From: Microbacterium terregens
GTDB taxonomy: Bacteria; Actinomycetota; Actinomycetes; Actinomycetales; Microbacteriaceae
NCBI RefSeq assembly: GCF_039534975.1
Contig: NZ_BAAAWH010000001.1
Location: forward strand, 2,232,001 to 2,296,000
Direction of reading: 5' to 3'
DNA: 64,000 nt
Under the pieces are notes generated by a model. It saw only the letters and a list, made by a program, of their open reading frames with translations, was not told the origin of the DNA and searched no databases. The position numbers were made by a program, and so were the translations under genes. The first letter of the stretch is position 1; each line of letters begins with the position of its first letter. Positions 62,353 to 64,000 of this stretch are shown here, one piece after another.

Positions 62353-64000
62353 TCAGAGCGACAGCCCGCCGCGCGAGGCCGATGAGTGCGGGGCGACCCA
62401 AGGTCCGGTCGCCTGAAGCGCCCGCGAGCGTGCGGCTCGCCGCAGCTCGGCGTCCGCCGCGCGCATCGCGTCCTGGATCGTCAGCTCCGTCGTTCCGCGC
62501 ATCATCGTCGCGCCGATGTTGCCGATCGCATCCTGGTCGGTACGCGCGATCGTGATGGCCACGTTCTGGTGCCGGCCACGGGTCAGTCCAACGTAGAGGC
62601 CGGCCGCGTCGACGTCCGATCCCACCACGGCGGCATCCGTGGTCTCCCCTTGAATGCCGTGCACGGTCGACGCGTAGGCCAGTTGCAGATGGTCGAGCGC
62701 GTAGTCGCGGCTGACGCGACGGATCTCACCGCTGTCACTGACCGAGGTGAGGTCAATGCTCTCGTCCCAGATGTTGCGCACCACCCATTGCGCACGGTTC
62801 TCGACTCCGGTGCGCGGATCGTTGCGGCGGGTCTGCACTCTGTCGCCGACGAGGATGCGCTGCTCCCCCATTCCCAGCGCGAGAGTCGTGGGGTCCAGCT
62901 CGCCGTCATCGACGCGTCGTTGCTGGACGGCGTCGTTGATCGCGTCCGCCTCATCATTGGTACCGGCGACCAGTGCAACTCGTTTGCCGCTTGCGTGCAA
63001 ATCGAAGTAGGCGGCGACCATTGCGTCGCGCGCTTCCTCTGTGCTGGCGACCCGTTGCACGTGCCCGTGTTCGAGCAGCTCGCCCGCGACGTCCAGGGCG
63101 TCGTCGAGGTCGCGGGGGTTGCGGAGGCGCAGCGTGAGCGCGGCGTACTCGGGATCGCTGAACCGGTGCACGGTGTCGAGTTCGACGGATGCTGTCGCGT
63201 AGCGGACCGCCGTTGCCATCGCCCCTGCGTGCCCGACCGGGAGAGCCTGGTGCGGGTCCCCTACCATCGCGACGCCGACGCCGTGCTCGAGAGTGAGATC
63301 GACAAGCGCGACCGCGGTCTGGAGGTCGACCATGCCGGCCTCGTCCACGACGATCCGATCGCCCCGCCGGAGGACGAACTTGGCCGGGCCGTCGTAAACG
63401 ATCCCCGTCGTCGGATCCGCCTCGCCGCGCGACAGACGCGTCCACACTTGCGCTCCGGCCGGGTCGGTGGCCCACCGGTACCCGTGGTCCGCCAGCAGCG
63501 CGTGCAGGCTCGACGCCGCGGCACCGACCTCGCGAGACGCGACCGAGGCGGCCTTCCGGGTCGGCGCTACCACCAGCATCCGTCGCCCTTGTCCTACCAG
63601 TCCCGCGTGTGCGACGCGCAACATGGTGGTCTTCCCTGCGCCGGCCGGGCCGGTGATCGCCACGAGCCCACCCGTCCCCGCGATCGCACCCGCCGCGGCG
63701 AGTTGCGAAGCATCCAGGGTCTCGATGTCCTCGATGGCTACTGCCGCTCGACGTAGCTCGCTCGGCAGGAGTGCGCGGCCGGGCGAGGCGAGAGCATCGA
63801 GGCGCCCTGCGAGGCGGACTTTCAAGCGCATCGTATCGGTCGCCATGAACCCCTTCACATGACCGGGAATGCTGGCATCTGCCACCAGATGCACGCACTT
63901 GCGATGCGCTCGATCGGTGATCTCATCGATCGTCGCGGTGAGCGCGTCGCGCGGCGCGATCACGCCGCTGCGCGAGAGAGCGCGCATGGCGCCGGCGCGC
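62353..64000 (-). CDS. TraA/MobF-type conjugative relaxase, helicase part (partial)
   Basis: The frame is open to the window edge; at least 548 residues are seen and the N-terminal relaxase domain is expected beyond 64000. The visible part is a RecD-like superfamily 1 helicase. It has Walker A TGPAGAGKTTMLRV, Walker B IVVDEAGMVDL, motif III GDPHQALPVG, STVHGIQGETTDAAVVG and VGLTRGRHQNV. TraA relaxases nick oriT and unwind DNA for conjugation, so the surrounding element is likely conjugative or mobilizable. The ATG at 63987 is not the real start. Confidence 0.85.
   Translation of the reverse strand, partial: RAGAMRALSRSGVIAPRDALTATIDEITDRAHRKCVHLVADASIPGHVKGFMATDTMRLKVRLAGRLDALASPGRALLPSELRRAAVAIEDIETLDASQLAAAGAIAGTGGLVAITGPAGAGKTTMLRVAHAGLVGQGRRMLVVAPTRKAASVASREVGAAASSLHALLADHGYRWATDPAGAQVWTRLSRGEADPTTGIVYDGPAKFVLRRGDRIVVDEAGMVDLQTAVALVDLTLEHGVGVAMVGDPHQALPVGHAGAMATAVRYATASVELDTVHRFSDPEYAALTLRLRNPRDLDDALDVAGELLEHGHVQRVASTEEARDAMVAAYFDLHASGKRVALVAGTNDEADAINDAVQQRRVDDGELDPTTLALGMGEQRILVGDRVQTRRNDPRTGVENRAQWVVRNIWDESIDLTSVSDSGEIRRVSRDYALDHLQLAYASTVHGIQGETTDAAVVGSDVDAAGLYVGLTRGRHQNVAITIARTDQDAIGNIGATMMRGTTELTIQDAMRAADAELRRAARSRALQATGPWVAPHSSASRGGLSL

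Overview
The window is high-GC, densely coded DNA from an actinobacterium. Gene order (rpsP-khpA-rimM-trmD; ftsY/smc/mutM/rnc/rpmF/DUF177/coaD/recG; murA-plsC-gpsA-ddl), frequent GTG starts, ATGA/GTGA overlaps and abundant leaderless promoters point to Microbacteriaceae, most likely Microbacterium. This assignment comes from recognising protein families and gene order, not from a database search.

Positions 1-7781 hold methionine aminopeptidase and, on the minus strand, the treX-treY-treZ operon that converts glycogen-type glucan into trehalose. Positions 7834-17681 are translation and secretion housekeeping: trmD/rimM/khpA/rpsP, a YbdK-type ligase, ffh, lipB-lipA and ftsY. Among these sit a TetR regulator fused to a glyoxalase-like (VOC) domain, with a palindromic operator candidate, and two domain-of-unknown-function genes. 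Positions 17766-26975 carry two insertions into the usual ftsY-smc-mutM order. One is an 871-residue DUF4062-STAND NTPase-helical repeat protein. The other is a cassette of two small ORFs followed by two tandem two-domain GNAT acetyltransferases behind a good sigma-70-type promoter. Positions 26968-35733 are DNA repair, RNA processing and cofactor genes (mutM, rnc, rpmF, coaD, recG, rsmD, thiL) with two lipoproteins.

Positions 35744-42329 read as one long minus-strand unit, leuL-leuC-leuD-murA-plsC-gpsA-ddl. It is headed by a previously unmarked 14-codon leader peptide with four consecutive Leu codons. Upstream are a membrane fatty-acid desaturase and a TerC-family protein preceded by a likely yybP-ykoY (Mn2+) riboswitch whose expression platform hides the ribosome binding site. 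Positions 44870-52974 hold an ECF sigma factor with a DUF4349 membrane protein, a PfkB kinase, dodecin, a YcaQ-type glycosylase, an aldo/keto reductase and a luciferase-like monooxygenase. Positions 53050-55921 group a VanY-like carboxypeptidase, an OmpR-type response regulator, a histidine kinase and a VanZ-like protein.

From 56000 to the right edge the DNA is mobile. An IS21-family element (56132-58727, 6-bp target duplication GCCGGG) splits an SDR dehydrogenase gene; removing it restores an intact frame. Next to the SDR gene lies the 3' part of a tRNA-Glu(CUC) gene with its terminator but no 5' half. This is the signature of an integrated element's attachment site. Beyond it come an IS256-family element (59727-61131, 9-bp duplication CTCGAGGAG), a helix-turn-helix protein, a 59-residue excisionase-like protein and the helicase half of a TraA/MobF relaxase running off the window. 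So the right end is the start of an integrative conjugative or mobilizable element inserted in tRNA-Glu.
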